Positions 39,947 through 48,816 are shown, numbered from the stretch's first letter. The stretch: DNA of 64,000 bases from an uncultured Bacteroidota bacterium (GCA_903831575.1 CAIKYB010000002.1:48910-112909), one strand, 5' to 3'. A program made the numbers and translations. Notes: generated from the sequence alone by a model not told the origin.

Positions 39947-40630
39947 AGCATCAATATCAGGATCGCCTTGAAGATTATTCATTTGATTCATAATTCTGGG
40001 TGTCCTTAATAAAACATATCTGCATGCAGGCTTCACGGTCAACTTTTTGGGATTGGGCAAACAAGCTGCAATCATGGCTGCTTCTTTTCTCGTGAGGTTT
40101 TTCGCGTCTTTGTTGAAATAGACTCTGGCTGCAGCTTGCACACCAAAAATACCTTTTCCCATTTCCGCTACGTTTAAATAAGTTTCCAAAATTCTTTCTT
40201 TACTCCAAATTAATTCAATCATGAAAGTGAAATAAACTTCTAATCCTTTTCTAAAGAATCCACCATGCTGCCAAAGAAAAACATTCTTTGCCGTTTGTTG
40301 GCTTATTGTAGATGCGCCTCTGGTTTTGTTGGGATGTTTGTTATTGTACTTCATGGCTTTTTTTATCGCCTTGATATCAAATCCATCATGATCAGGAAAT
40401 TGCTGGTCTTCAGAGGCCATTACTGCAAGTTTAATATTGGCACTCATTTCATCATAACTAATGTAATCTTGTTGAAGCCCATTTCCTTCAACAAGATTCA
40501 TCATTTGTGTAATAGTGATTGGAGGATTTATCCATTTGCAAATGATGATGTATGCAAGCTGGCTAAAAAAAAGAATGAGCAAGATTTTCTTAACTATACT
40601 CCAGAAATTATTTTTTATTTTTTTACCCAT
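39935..40630 (-). CDS. mtgA: Monofunctional peptidoglycan glycosyltransferase
   Basis: 231 residues. N-terminal transmembrane anchor (ILLILFFSQLAYIIICKW) and a GT51 domain with all motifs: MASEDQQFPDHDGFD (catalytic Glu74), RGASTISQQTAKNVFLW, KGLEVYFTFMIELIWSKERILETYLN and GVQAAARVYFNK. It polymerises lipid II into glycan strands at the inner membrane without a transpeptidase domain. Convergent with the kinase gene, overlapping it by 12 bp. The preceding LysE gene is 37 bp upstream on the same strand. Confidence 0.95.
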   Translation of the reverse strand: MGKKIKNNFWSIVKKILLILFFSQLAYIIICKWINPPITITQMMNLVEGNGLQQDYISYDEMSANIKLAVMASEDQQFPDHDGFDIKAIKKAMKYNNKHPNKTRGASTISQQTAKNVFLWQHGGFFRKGLEVYFTFMIELIWSKERILETYLNVAEMGKGIFGVQAAARVYFNKDAKNLTRKEAAMIAACLPNPKKLTVKPACRYVLLRTPRIMNQMNNLQGDPDIDALLK

Positions 40631-40667
40631 TGTTTACTCTTCAAATGAATTTAAGTGTAATGTTCAG

Positions 40668-41297
40668 CTATCTCCGCTGATGAAAAATCGCACTTATTAA
40701 TATAACTAATCCAAAAGCAGCATAGATGAATCCTGCTATTTTATTAATGATCGCTATGTTTTTTTCATTCAGCTTATTTCTTAATTTCCCTGCAAGTTTT
40801 ATTTTCAGCATATCTGAAGTCACATTCACAAATATACAAATCGAAAAAATAACTACTCTTTCTTCAAATGTATTTGACAATGATTTTGTAGTGGCTGCAA
40901 ACCAAAGTCCAATTACTCCAGGATTTAGCGTATTAATTAAAAAGCCGGTTAAGAACAATTTTGCATGAGTGGTGTTTGCGATTTTTATTCCAGAATTAAT
41001 ATTTTGGCTTGGATTATTTTTTTTAAAAAATAAATAAAAAGCACCTAGTAGGATTAGGAATACACCTCCGGCAATTCCGATTTCTTTTTTAAAAGCAATT
41101 ACTTCACCGAGTAATCCACCAAAAAAATTTGCAGTAATGATCCATAATAAATCACTAAGCCAAACTCCGGAAATAAAATAAAATGCGCTCGCTAATCCAT
41201 AGTTGAGTCGCAGTTTGATTATGGTAAAAATAACGGGACCAACAGAGAGAACAAGTGCTAATCCAAGCAAGAATCCAGATAGAATGGCGTCTGTCAT
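40668..41297 (-). CDS. LysE-family translocator
   Basis: 209 residues, six transmembrane helices. It opens with GFLLGLALVLSVGPVIFTIIK, the LysE/RhtB signature G-x3-G-x5-PGP (here SVGPV), and includes GAFYLFFKK and FLTGFLINTLNPGVIGLWFA (the conserved NP-G region). Such exporters expel amino acids such as lysine, threonine or homoserine lactone. It begins 21 bp after the GH3 gene, so the two may be an operon; if GH3 conjugates amino acids, an amino-acid exporter beside it would fit, but this is speculative. Confidence 0.87.
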   Translation of the reverse strand: MTDAILSGFLLGLALVLSVGPVIFTIIKLRLNYGLASAFYFISGVWLSDLLWIITANFFGGLLGEVIAFKKEIGIAGGVFLILLGAFYLFFKKNNPSQNINSGIKIANTTHAKLFLTGFLINTLNPGVIGLWFAATTKSLSNTFEERVVIFSICIFVNVTSDMLKIKLAGKLRNKLNEKNIAIINKIAGFIYAAFGLVILISAIFHQRR

Positions 41298-41318
41298 TAA
41301 ATGATTTGAATTGTACGG

Positions 41319-42854
41319 TTAATCTTTTTTTGATGCTGCTAAATAATTTTGCCATTCTTCAAGCATCTTTCCTTTTAATACTCTGGGGAATTTATGTTGT
41401 CCACCAACTTTTCCTTTGGCATTCATGAAGTTCATAAAAACATGTTCTACAAGCACTTCTACTTCAACTGCTTTTAAAGCATGGTTGCGTTCTACTTCAT
41501 AATCATCATTCAGCAATTTCAATTTCTCATCGATAATAGTTGCAAGTTTAGTCGCATCAACTTCATCATTACAAGCAACATACCATTTATGTGCAAAGAA
41601 ATTCCCATGAGGAATACCCGCAACCGTAAATTCTGGGATGATAATATTGAGTGCTTCACATGCCATTTCAATAGCTTTGTTCATATTGTCAACGCTAAGA
41701 TGCTCACCAACTAAGCTTAGAAAATGTTTCGTTCTGCCTGTAATGATAATTTCATTTCTTTCTCTGTCAATCAACTTCACGGTATCTCCAATGGCGTAGC
41801 GCCATGTTCCTGCATTTGTACTGATTAGAATGGCATAATCCTTATTTTCCTCTATTTCGTGTATCATGTATACCTCAGGCTCTTCTATCATATTCCCATC
41901 GGTATCAAAATTATTGTCATCAAAGGGTACAAATTCAAAAAAGATATTATTGTTGAGTACCAATTGCATTCCTCTTGTATCTTGTCTACTTTGAAAAGCC
42001 AGAAATCCCTCACTTGCCAGATAGGTTTCAATATAAAGAATCGGTTTGCCTAATAACTTCTCGAATCCTTTTTTATAGGGCTCCATTGCCACACCACCAT
42101 GTACATAAAATGATAAGTTAGGCCAGATGTCATGGATATTATTCAATTGATAACGCTCTATAATTTTTTCCAGACAAATCTGAAGCCATGCGGGGACTCC
42201 AACGATAAAGCCAATATCCCAGGTCGGCGCCATTTCTATGATCTCGTCAATTTTTTTCGTCCAGTCTTTTTCACGTGCAATTTTTTTGCCGGGCTTATAA
42301 AGACCGAGCCCCTGAAACCAAAACGGAATATTTTTTTGCTGAATGCCACTTAAATCACCAGCATAGTATGTAGCGCCTTTTTGCAATTGCGTACTTCCTC
42401 CCAACATTAGCCAGCCTTTCCCGATGGCATTTCTAGGCAGATTTTCATATCTGGTTAGACTCATTAACTGCTTGAAACTTGTTATGGTATTGCTTCTGAT
42501 AAGTTCTTTTGTAACGGGGATAAACTTGCTGGTTGCATCACTGGTGCCGCTGCTTAATGCAAAAAACTTAATCACACCCGGCCAGCAGACATCAGGAGTG
42601 CCATCTACCGTTTTGTACCACCAGTCTTTGTAAATTTTATCGTAATTATAAGTAGGGACCAATTGTTGAAACTTCTTTCCCGGATGTTTGCTAAAAAGAA
42701 TCTCATCAAACAGATATTTCTGACCAAATTGAGTAAATCGAGCTTTCTTCAGTAGTTTTTTTAACACCCTTACCTGTTGTCGCCGCGCATCTCTAACCGG
42801 AATGTTCAATGCCCGCGCAATGCTTTTTGGTAATTTGATGTCAAAAATGGCCAT
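41319..42854 (-). CDS. GH3-family acyl-adenylating enzyme
   Basis: 511 residues, ANL-superfamily fold. Motif 1 is LSSGTSDATSKFIPVT (ATP phosphate loop), motif 2 ETYLASEGFLAFQ (Y-x-x-SEG), motif 3 WRYAIGDTVKLIDR. A C-terminal swivelling domain begins near TGRTKHFLSLVGEHLSVDNMNKAIEMA. Plant GH3 proteins adenylate jasmonate or auxin and join them to amino acids; the bacterial members have no agreed substrate. Promoter: TATATTTG on the minus strand at 42877-42884, 22 nt before the ATG. Confidence 0.9.
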   Translation of the reverse strand: MAIFDIKLPKSIARALNIPVRDARRQQVRVLKKLLKKARFTQFGQKYLFDEILFSKHPGKKFQQLVPTYNYDKIYKDWWYKTVDGTPDVCWPGVIKFFALSSGTSDATSKFIPVTKELIRSNTITSFKQLMSLTRYENLPRNAIGKGWLMLGGSTQLQKGATYYAGDLSGIQQKNIPFWFQGLGLYKPGKKIAREKDWTKKIDEIIEMAPTWDIGFIVGVPAWLQICLEKIIERYQLNNIHDIWPNLSFYVHGGVAMEPYKKGFEKLLGKPILYIETYLASEGFLAFQSRQDTRGMQLVLNNNIFFEFVPFDDNNFDTDGNMIEEPEVYMIHEIEENKDYAILISTNAGTWRYAIGDTVKLIDRERNEIIITGRTKHFLSLVGEHLSVDNMNKAIEMACEALNIIIPEFTVAGIPHGNFFAHKWYVACNDEVDATKLATIIDEKLKLLNDDYEVERNHALKAVEVEVLVEHVFMNFMNAKGKVGGQHKFPRVLKGKMLEEWQNYLAASKKD

Positions 42855-42876
42855 TTATTGGATAATTAAAAGTAAG

Positions 42877-42884
42877 CAAATATA
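42877..42884 (-). promoter_or_regulatory. -7 promoter element of the GH3 gene
   Basis: Minus strand TATATTTG, exact TAnnTTTG, 22 nt upstream of the ATG, the standard spacing seen in this window. Confidence 0.5.
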
Positions 42885-43037
42885 AATTATTGATCGGCTA
42901 ATCGGCATGTAACATGAGTTTGATTTATTATTTGTCCAATTGATTTTGATTATTCGAGGGTTTTATACCTGTTTAGTGAATTTTTTTAATGGGGTACTAA
43001 ATAAATTTCGGCGAAAATAGTGGGTTACCTTATTGAC

Positions 43038-43063
43038 GTATTCGCAATATTGCAAAATCAAAA
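43038..43063 (+). promoter_or_regulatory. Orphan copy of the arsR promoter/operator motif
   Basis: GTATTCG followed by CAATATTGCAAAATCAAAA. It aligns with the arsR upstream region (20020-20053, minus strand) over its whole length apart from one missing 8-bp ATATTGC-type unit; 20 consecutive bases (43044-43063) are identical. It includes the palindrome GCAATATTGC. No arsR gene follows; the next gene is the S46 peptidase 160 bp downstream. Confidence 0.5.
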
Positions 43064-43193
43064 TCTTCCTTTAAACCCCAAAATCAACCTTTATTAGCCT
43101 CAATTTTTAATCCAACCCAATTACAACCAAATGTTTACTTAGGTGTATCGCTGGAATTCAAAAATTTGCTGTTAGAATATTATTAAAATTGGC

Positions 43194-43201
43194 TAGGTTT
43201 G
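43194..43201 (+). promoter_or_regulatory. -7 promoter element of the S46 peptidase
   Basis: TAGGTTTG, exact TAnnTTTG, with TTTG at 43165-43168 as a possible -33 element 25 bp upstream. It lies 23 nt before the ATG at 43225 and within the open frame from 43189, which supports the later start. Confidence 0.55.
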
Positions 43202-43224
43202 TCGTCTTAAAACCAAAGCAAAAA

Positions 43225-45384
43225 ATGAAAAAATTATTTTTATCAGTATTTCTGATAGCCAGTATGCTAACCACCAAAGCTGACGAAGGAATGTGGTTAC
43301 CCATGTTACTTGGAAAACAAGTTTACGCTGACATGGTAAAAAGAGGATTAAAACTCAGCAAAGAACAATTGTATTCCATAAATAAAGCTTCCCTTAAAGA
43401 TGCTATTATTATTTTTGGAAGGGGCTGTACTGGAGAAATTGTAAGCAATCAGGGACTGATTTTTACCAATCACCATTGTGGGTATGAAGCAATTGCATCT
43501 GCAAGTAGCGTTGAGAATAATTATTTAAGAGACGGATTTTACGCCTATAATAAAGACCAGGAGATTAAATCTGAACTCACGGTTCAGTTCTTGGAAAAAA
43601 TCGTTGATGTTACTGCAGAAGTTGAAGCCGGATTAAAAGGTTTGGCTTGGGCTGACAGAGTGAAAAAAATACAAGAGGTTTATAAAGGCATTACAGATAA
43701 AGTAGTGGATAAGGAAAACGGACTTTCAGGAAGAATTTACAGCATGTTTAAAGACAATCAATACATTATGTATGTATTTAAAACATTCAAAGATGTACGT
43801 TTGGTTGGAACTCCACCCGAAAGCATAGGGAAATTTGGAGGAGATACGGATAATTGGGAGTGGCCAAGACATACAGGAGATTTTTCTATTTTCAGAGTCT
43901 ACGCTTCAAAAGATGGCAAGCCAACAGAATACAATAAAGAGAATGTTCCATTAAAGCCAAAGCATTTTTTGCCTGTGAGCATAAAAGGAATCAAGGATGG
44001 TGATTACGCTATGATCTATGGTTATCCTGGAGGAACAAATCGCTATGAAACTAGTTATGGCATTAAATTGAAAAACGAAGTGGAGAATCCCGCATTGGTT
44101 GCTTTAAGAGACATGCGTTTGAAATATATGCATGAGCAAATGATTAAAGATCCTGCGGTGAAATTGAAATTAGCTTCTGATTATGCAGGTATTGCAAACT
44201 ATTGGAAATTTTTTGATGGAGAAACTAAGCAGTTGATAAAGTTCAATACCTATGGTCAAAAGCAACAGTTTGAAAATGAATTTTCAAATTGGTCAAAAGG
44301 TAAAGCTGAGTTTGAAAATATTTTTACGGAATATGCAAAAAATTATGCAACCTGGACTCCTTACAGCAAGCACCGTCAATATTTGAGAGAGGGTATTTTG
44401 GGATCTGCCTTATCATCATTTGCCTCTTCATTAATGTCGCTTGAGCAAGTCCTCTTGAAATCAGGTGCTTCAGCAGAAGACATTAAAAAAGCAGTAGATG
44501 CTGCAGATGCGGCAAGAAAGAATTTTATTAAATCTGAAGATATGCCAAGCGATAAAAATATTTTAGCCGCAGTGGCAAAGTCTTTTTATTCAGATATAGA
44601 AAAGGACCAGCATCCAGCGGGAAGTTTTGATAAAATTGCCGCCTATGGCGATTTACAAGATGAAGCTACCTATAAAAAATGGGCAGCTGAGGTTTTTGCA
44701 AAAACTATGATTTTAGATAATGACAGATGGGCTGCATTTGTTGCTAATCCAACGGCAGCAAATTTACAAAGCGATATGGCATTTGATTTTGCTTCATCTT
44801 TTGTTAAAAATTACAACAATAAGTACGCGCCTTTGTATACAGCCTTTGTAAATCGAAATAATGAATTGGGAAGAAGTTATTTAAAAGGAATTATGGAAAG
44901 AAATCCAATTGCAGCTGCTAAAATGTATCCCGATGCTAACTTCAGCATGAGGGTTAGTTTTGGTAATGTAAAGAGTTACAAACCAAGAGATGCTATCTTC
45001 TGTGATTACATTACTACTGCAAAAGGAATTATGGAAAAATATGTGCCTGGTGATTACGAATTTGATTTGCCGGCAAAAGAAGTGGAATTATTCAAGAAGA
45101 AAGATTTTGGTCAATATATAGACAAAACTAGAAATGATTTGGTGATTGGATTTATCACAACCAATGATATAACGGGTGGGAATAGTGGTAGTCCAGTTAT
45201 TGATGGTAATGGTAACTTAATAGGATTGGCATTTGATGGCAACTATGAAGCATTAAGTCATAAAATTGCTTTTGATAAGGATTTGAATCGTACAATTTGT
45301 GTGGATGTACGTTATGTATTATGGTGTATAGACAAATTGGGAGGAGCAAAGAATTTGATTGATGAAATCAAGCCGATTAAATAA
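43225..45384 (+). CDS. S46-family dipeptidyl peptidase (DPP7-like)
   Basis: 719 residues from the ATG at 43225, chosen because it gives a signal peptide (KKLFLSVFLIASMLTTKA) and follows a promoter. Serine peptidase of the DPP7/DPP11 group, periplasmic, removing dipeptides from the N-terminus of peptides. Motifs: DEGMWLPML, GRGCTGEIVSNQGLIFTNHHCG with the catalytic His, GGDTDNWEWPRHTGDFS, and TGGNSGSPV with the catalytic Ser. The residue 18 positions after that Ser is Gly (AFDGN), as in P. gingivalis DPP7, rather than the Arg that gives DPP11 its Asp/Glu preference, so hydrophobic P1 specificity is expected. Terminator at 45449. Confidence 0.92.
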   Translation: MKKLFLSVFLIASMLTTKADEGMWLPMLLGKQVYADMVKRGLKLSKEQLYSINKASLKDAIIIFGRGCTGEIVSNQGLIFTNHHCGYEAIASASSVENNYLRDGFYAYNKDQEIKSELTVQFLEKIVDVTAEVEAGLKGLAWADRVKKIQEVYKGITDKVVDKENGLSGRIYSMFKDNQYIMYVFKTFKDVRLVGTPPESIGKFGGDTDNWEWPRHTGDFSIFRVYASKDGKPTEYNKENVPLKPKHFLPVSIKGIKDGDYAMIYGYPGGTNRYETSYGIKLKNEVENPALVALRDMRLKYMHEQMIKDPAVKLKLASDYAGIANYWKFFDGETKQLIKFNTYGQKQQFENEFSNWSKGKAEFENIFTEYAKNYATWTPYSKHRQYLREGILGSALSSFASSLMSLEQVLLKSGASAEDIKKAVDAADAARKNFIKSEDMPSDKNILAAVAKSFYSDIEKDQHPAGSFDKIAAYGDLQDEATYKKWAAEVFAKTMILDNDRWAAFVANPTAANLQSDMAFDFASSFVKNYNNKYAPLYTAFVNRNNELGRSYLKGIMERNPIAAAKMYPDANFSMRVSFGNVKSYKPRDAIFCDYITTAKGIMEKYVPGDYEFDLPAKEVELFKKKDFGQYIDKTRNDLVIGFITTNDITGGNSGSPVIDGNGNLIGLAFDGNYEALSHKIAFDKDLNRTICVDVRYVLWCIDKLGGAKNLIDEIKPIK

Positions 45385-45448
45385 AGAAGCTTTAAATAAT
45401 TCCGGTTGCCTTAGGGCAGCTTGGACTATTTAATTACAATACTACTTG

Positions 45449-45481
45449 AAGACCTGCTCATTAATTTGAGGAGGTCTTTTT
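45449..45481 (+). terminator. Intrinsic terminator of the S46 peptidase gene
   Basis: AAGACCT (45449-45455) and AGGTCTT (45472-45478) form a 7-bp stem that can be extended inside by CTC/GAG pairing, followed by a run of T residues (TTTTTG). 64 bp after the stop codon. Confidence 0.65.
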
Positions 45482-45592
45482 GTTAGACATAAGGAATAGT
45501 TGAGTGATTTAGCATTTTAAATCAGCAACACTTAACCCTTGCATTGTCAAGTAATTTTAAATAATTCTGACATCAAGAGTTGCGAAATAACT

Positions 45593-45600
45593 TATTTTTG
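45593..45600 (+). promoter_or_regulatory. -7 promoter element of the deoxyhypusine-synthase-like gene
   Basis: TATTTTTG, exact TAnnTTTG, 19 nt before the ATG at 45620. It lies inside the open frame that extends back to 45539, supporting the later start. Confidence 0.5.
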
Positions 45601-45619
45601 CCAATCAAAATTCAACATT

Positions 45620-46594
45620 ATGCAAAAAGGACCAGTTTCTCAATACATTCAACATCATTATCGTCATTTTAATGCAGCCGCTTTAATGGATGCTGCTAAA
45701 GGCTACGAACTTCATTTAATGGAAGGTGGTAAAATGATGGTAACTCTTGCTGGGGCGATGAGTACAGCTGAATTAGGACTAAGTTTTGCTGAAATGATTC
45801 GTCAGGATAAAGTAGCGATAATCAGTTGTACTGGAGCAAATTTAGAAGAAGATATCATGAACCTGGTAGCGCATTCACATTATAAAAGAGTTCCTAACTA
45901 TCGTGATTTGAGTCCTCAGGATGAATGGGATTTGTTGGAGAATCATTACAATAGAGTAACAGATACTTGTATTCCAGAAGAAGAAGCATTCAGAAGATTA
46001 CAAAAACATATTCATCAACTATGGAAAGATGCTGAAGATAAAGGGGAACGATACTTTCCTCATGAGTACATGTACAAAATGTTGTTGAGTGGAGTGTTGG
46101 AGCAGTACTATGAAATTGATCCTAAGAATAGTTGGATGTTGGCGGCTGCAGAAAAAAACATTCCAATTGTAGTACCGGGATGGGAGGATAGCACGATGGG
46201 AAATATTTTCGCCTCTTATGTAATTAAAAATGAAATGAAAGCTACCACGATGAAAAGTGGTATTGAATACATGGTTTGGCTGGCTGATTGGTATAAGAAC
46301 AATTCTTCTGGAAAAGGAGTAGGATTCTTTCAAATAGGTGGTGGAATTGCAGGAGATTTTCCAATTTGTGTAGTACCAATGATGTACCAGGATTTAGAAT
46401 GGCATGATGTTCCTTTTTGGAGTTATTTCTGTCAGATTAGCGATTCTACCACTTCTTATGGTTCTTATTCAGGTGCAGTTCCTAATGAAAAAATCACTTG
46501 GGGTAAATTAGATATTCATACACCTAAGTTTATTGTAGAAAGTGATGCTACTATTGTTGCGCCATTGATATTTGCCTGGGTACTAGGATGGTAA
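45620..46594 (+). CDS. Deoxyhypusine synthase-family protein
   Basis: 324 residues from the ATG at 45620. The family fold is a NAD-binding Rossmann-like domain: GKMMVTLAGAMSTAELGLSFAEMI, AIISCTGANLEEDIMNLVAHSHY, IPIVVPGWEDSTMG, GKGVGFFQIGGGIAGDFPICVVPMMYQDL and SGAVPNEKITWGKLD, the last holding the Lys that forms the enzyme-butylimine intermediate in eukaryotic DHS. Bacteria lack eIF5A, so the acceptor cannot be the canonical one; bacterial relatives have been proposed to make homospermidine or modify other amines. Cytosolic, monocistronic. Family certain, reaction uncertain. Confidence 0.9.
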   Translation: MQKGPVSQYIQHHYRHFNAAALMDAAKGYELHLMEGGKMMVTLAGAMSTAELGLSFAEMIRQDKVAIISCTGANLEEDIMNLVAHSHYKRVPNYRDLSPQDEWDLLENHYNRVTDTCIPEEEAFRRLQKHIHQLWKDAEDKGERYFPHEYMYKMLLSGVLEQYYEIDPKNSWMLAAAEKNIPIVVPGWEDSTMGNIFASYVIKNEMKATTMKSGIEYMVWLADWYKNNSSGKGVGFFQIGGGIAGDFPICVVPMMYQDLEWHDVPFWSYFCQISDSTTSYGSYSGAVPNEKITWGKLDIHTPKFIVESDATIVAPLIFAWVLGW

Positions 46595-46598
46595 TTTG

Positions 46599-46646
46599 GT
46601 TGAATGGTTGATTAGTTAAGCAAACTCAACTAATCAACCATTCAAC
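46599..46646. terminator. 19-bp-arm inverted repeat between convergent genes
   Basis: GTTGAATGGTTGATTAGTT (46599-46617) and its exact complement (46628-46646) flank a 10-nt loop, between the stop codons of the DHS-like gene and the M28 peptidase. Probably a bidirectional transcription barrier; there is no strong T-run. Its sequence belongs to the GTTGAATGGTTG family of words found in the repeat regions at 37.9 and 52.1 kb. Confidence 0.6.
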
Positions 46647-46649
46647 TAT

Positions 46650-48236
46650 CTATCTCGACCCTTTGGGCAACGGCTTATCTCTCTTCAGCATTTCATTTCT
46701 ATTGGCCATTTCCCAAGCTGTATAAAAAATTAACTGTGCTCTTTTTTCAAATAAAGGCCAATTGATGCGTTCGATATCATCAGTTGGTTGGTGGTAGTCT
46801 GCTAACAACATACCATCATAAAAAAATAATACAGGAATTCCTTTTCTGGCAAAATTATAATGATCGCTTCTATAGTAGATTCTGTTCGGATCTTTAGGGT
46901 CGTCAAATTTGTAATCAAGAACTAATTTCGTTGTTTTTTTGTTTGCAGCTTCATTTATTAATGGCAATTCAGAACTTATTTTATCATGTCCAACTACATA
47001 AACATAATTCAAGGAATCTGCCGTTTTTCTTTCTGTATCAATTCTCCCAATCATATCTGTATTCAAATCAACAGACGTTTTTTCTAATGGAAATATTGGA
47101 TTATCGGAATAGTATTCACTTCCCCATAATCCTTTTTCTTCCCCACTAACGGTCATGAATACTATTGTTCTTCTTGGTCCATTCCCTTCTTTTTTTGCCT
47201 TTGCAAAGGCGGTAGCCATTTGTAATACAGTCACCGTGCCACTTCCATCATCATCTGCCCCATTATAAATCACGCCATTTTGAATGCCTAAATGATCGTA
47301 ATGTGCTGTAAGGAAAACATATTCATCTTTTTTGTCTGATCCCACTATTACACCTATAACATTTGATGCATTGATAACTTCAGCATATTTTTTATAACTG
47401 TATGCAATAGCGATATTTTTGTAAAGTGAAATACTGTTTAATAATTCTTTTCTTTTTACAACGGATAGTATTAGTTCAAAGTCCGCTCCAATTATCTTCA
47501 TTGCGTATTCATGAGTGATATACACAAAGTTTATTCTGTTACTTTCGTCTATGGCTGTAGGATAGTAAAGACTTGTTTTCTTACTTCTTTTAATGGTTTG
47601 TGAATTAAAGTTAGGTTGATAAGGGTCAATGATTAAAGCGCCAACAGCTCCTTTCGATTTAGCTATTTCTAATTTTGTAATCAGCCCTGTTCCGCCATCA
47701 GACCATATTGAAGCGCTTCCGTCTGAGGAGATGAAATATTTGCCTTTTTTCTGAGGCTCTCCTTTAAAAAAAACTACTACCTTTCCTTTAACATCATGGT
47801 TTTCATAATCGCTATATAAGTCATCTTCAATTCCATATCCAACAAAAACAAGATCATTACTTCTAAACAAGGCGCTTTCATTAGTACTTACTGGCGAAAT
47901 GAAATCAATTCCCCAAACAGCTTCTTCATTAGCTGCGGAAAAAGAGACCTGCTGAATCGAATCTTGCTTTATGGGAAAGAATTGCTGGTATCCATTAAGG
48001 GAAGGGACTTGTTGAAGTCCGATAGATTTAAAATGCTTTTCTATGTATGCTGCTGCTTTTCTTTGACCTGCTGTACCTGTTTCTCTTCCTTCCATTGAAT
48101 CACTTGCAATAACTGAAAGGTGTTTTTTTAGTTCAGTAGCTGAAACAAGGGAAGCGTATGTAGCAGCAGGGTTGATTTGTGCTGCAACAATTGATTGTAT
48201 AAAAATAAAAAGAGTAAAGGAAAGTATTCTTCTCAT
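46650..48236 (-). CDS. M28-family zinc aminopeptidase with PA-like insert
   Basis: 528 residues from the ATG at 48236 (signal peptide RRILSFTLFIFIQSIVAAQ); the frame is open to 48275, inside rpiB. Peptidase domain ligands: TAHYDHLG (His, Asp), NGADDDGSGT (bridging Asp), VSGEEKGLWGSEYY (catalytic Glu and ligand Glu), DMIGR (Asp) and DYHQPTDD (His). A PA-like region lies between about 100 and 250 (VKGKVVVFFKGEPQKK, AKSKGAVGALIIDP). Exported peptidase that should act on peptide N-termini in the periplasm or outside. Overlap-free but tight with rpiB upstream (33 bp gap). Confidence 0.93.
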   Translation of the reverse strand: MRRILSFTLFIFIQSIVAAQINPAATYASLVSATELKKHLSVIASDSMEGRETGTAGQRKAAAYIEKHFKSIGLQQVPSLNGYQQFFPIKQDSIQQVSFSAANEEAVWGIDFISPVSTNESALFRSNDLVFVGYGIEDDLYSDYENHDVKGKVVVFFKGEPQKKGKYFISSDGSASIWSDGGTGLITKLEIAKSKGAVGALIIDPYQPNFNSQTIKRSKKTSLYYPTAIDESNRINFVYITHEYAMKIIGADFELILSVVKRKELLNSISLYKNIAIAYSYKKYAEVINASNVIGVIVGSDKKDEYVFLTAHYDHLGIQNGVIYNGADDDGSGTVTVLQMATAFAKAKKEGNGPRRTIVFMTVSGEEKGLWGSEYYSDNPIFPLEKTSVDLNTDMIGRIDTERKTADSLNYVYVVGHDKISSELPLINEAANKKTTKLVLDYKFDDPKDPNRIYYRSDHYNFARKGIPVLFFYDGMLLADYHQPTDDIERINWPLFEKRAQLIFYTAWEMANRNEMLKRDKPLPKGSR

Positions 48237-48268
48237 GATTTTAAAATTGCGTTTATATGTTATCGTTA

Positions 48269-48718
48269 TCAGCAAGAAATTTTATCAATTCTATTTTGAT
48301 GTCGACCACCTTCAAAGGAAGTTTCCATAAATACAGCGACTAATTCTTCGGCAACTGATTCACTTATAAATCTTGCAGGTAAACAAATAATATTCGCATT
48401 GTTGTGTTGTCTTGCCAAGACAGCAACTTCTTTTGTCCAACATAATGCAGCTCTTATTCCCTCATGTTTATTAGCAGTAATAGCTACTCCATTCGCGCTG
48501 CCACAAATTAAAATTCCAAAAGAAGCTTTTTGATTCTCTACTGCTGTTGCAACTGGATGTGCATAATCAGGGTAATCTACAGATGCGTCGCTATGTGTAC
48601 CAAAGTCTTTGCAGATTAAGTTTTTACTGGCGAGGAATGATTTCAGTTGCTCTTTGTATTTAAAACCAGCGTGATCAGATCCAATCGCGATGGGCTTTGT
48701 TAAGTCAAGTGTATTCAT
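48269..48718 (-). CDS. rpiB: Ribose-5-phosphate isomerase B
   Basis: 149 residues. Interconverts ribulose 5-phosphate and ribose 5-phosphate in the pentose phosphate pathway. Motifs: IAIGSDHAGFKYKEQL (Asp15-His16), DFGTHSDASVDYPDYAHPVA, GILICGSANGVAITANKHEGIRAALC (active-site Cys72, phosphate-loop; the usual SGIGM is SANGV here) and ARQHNNANIICLPARFI. Full family length. TAATTTTG on the minus strand at 48727-48734 is an exact -7 match 8 nt before the ATG. Probably co-transcribed with the M28 peptidase. Confidence 0.94.
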   Translation of the reverse strand: MNTLDLTKPIAIGSDHAGFKYKEQLKSFLASKNLICKDFGTHSDASVDYPDYAHPVATAVENQKASFGILICGSANGVAITANKHEGIRAALCWTKEVAVLARQHNNANIICLPARFISESVAEELVAVFMETSFEGGRHQNRIDKISC

Positions 48719-48816
48719 GATAAAGTCAAAATTAAAAAGTGAAAAATTAAAAATATAGACTCAAACAACAAACAAATACAAATTTCCCAATCAACTAATC
48801 CACTATCTCCAATCTC

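Larger units (their letters stand above)
42855..43224. other. GH3 / S46 peptidase divergent intergenic region
   Basis: 370 bp. It contains the GH3 -7 element (42877-42884), the arsR-promoter-like sequence at 43038-43063 and the S46 peptidase -7 element (43194-43201). Between 43064 and 43190 I see no ORF longer than a few dozen codons and no RNA-like structure. Confidence 0.5.

Noticed and set aside
43189..43224. Longer N-terminus for the S46 peptidase (start at 43189)
   Set aside because: It would place residues before the signal peptide and span the -7 promoter element at 43194-43201.
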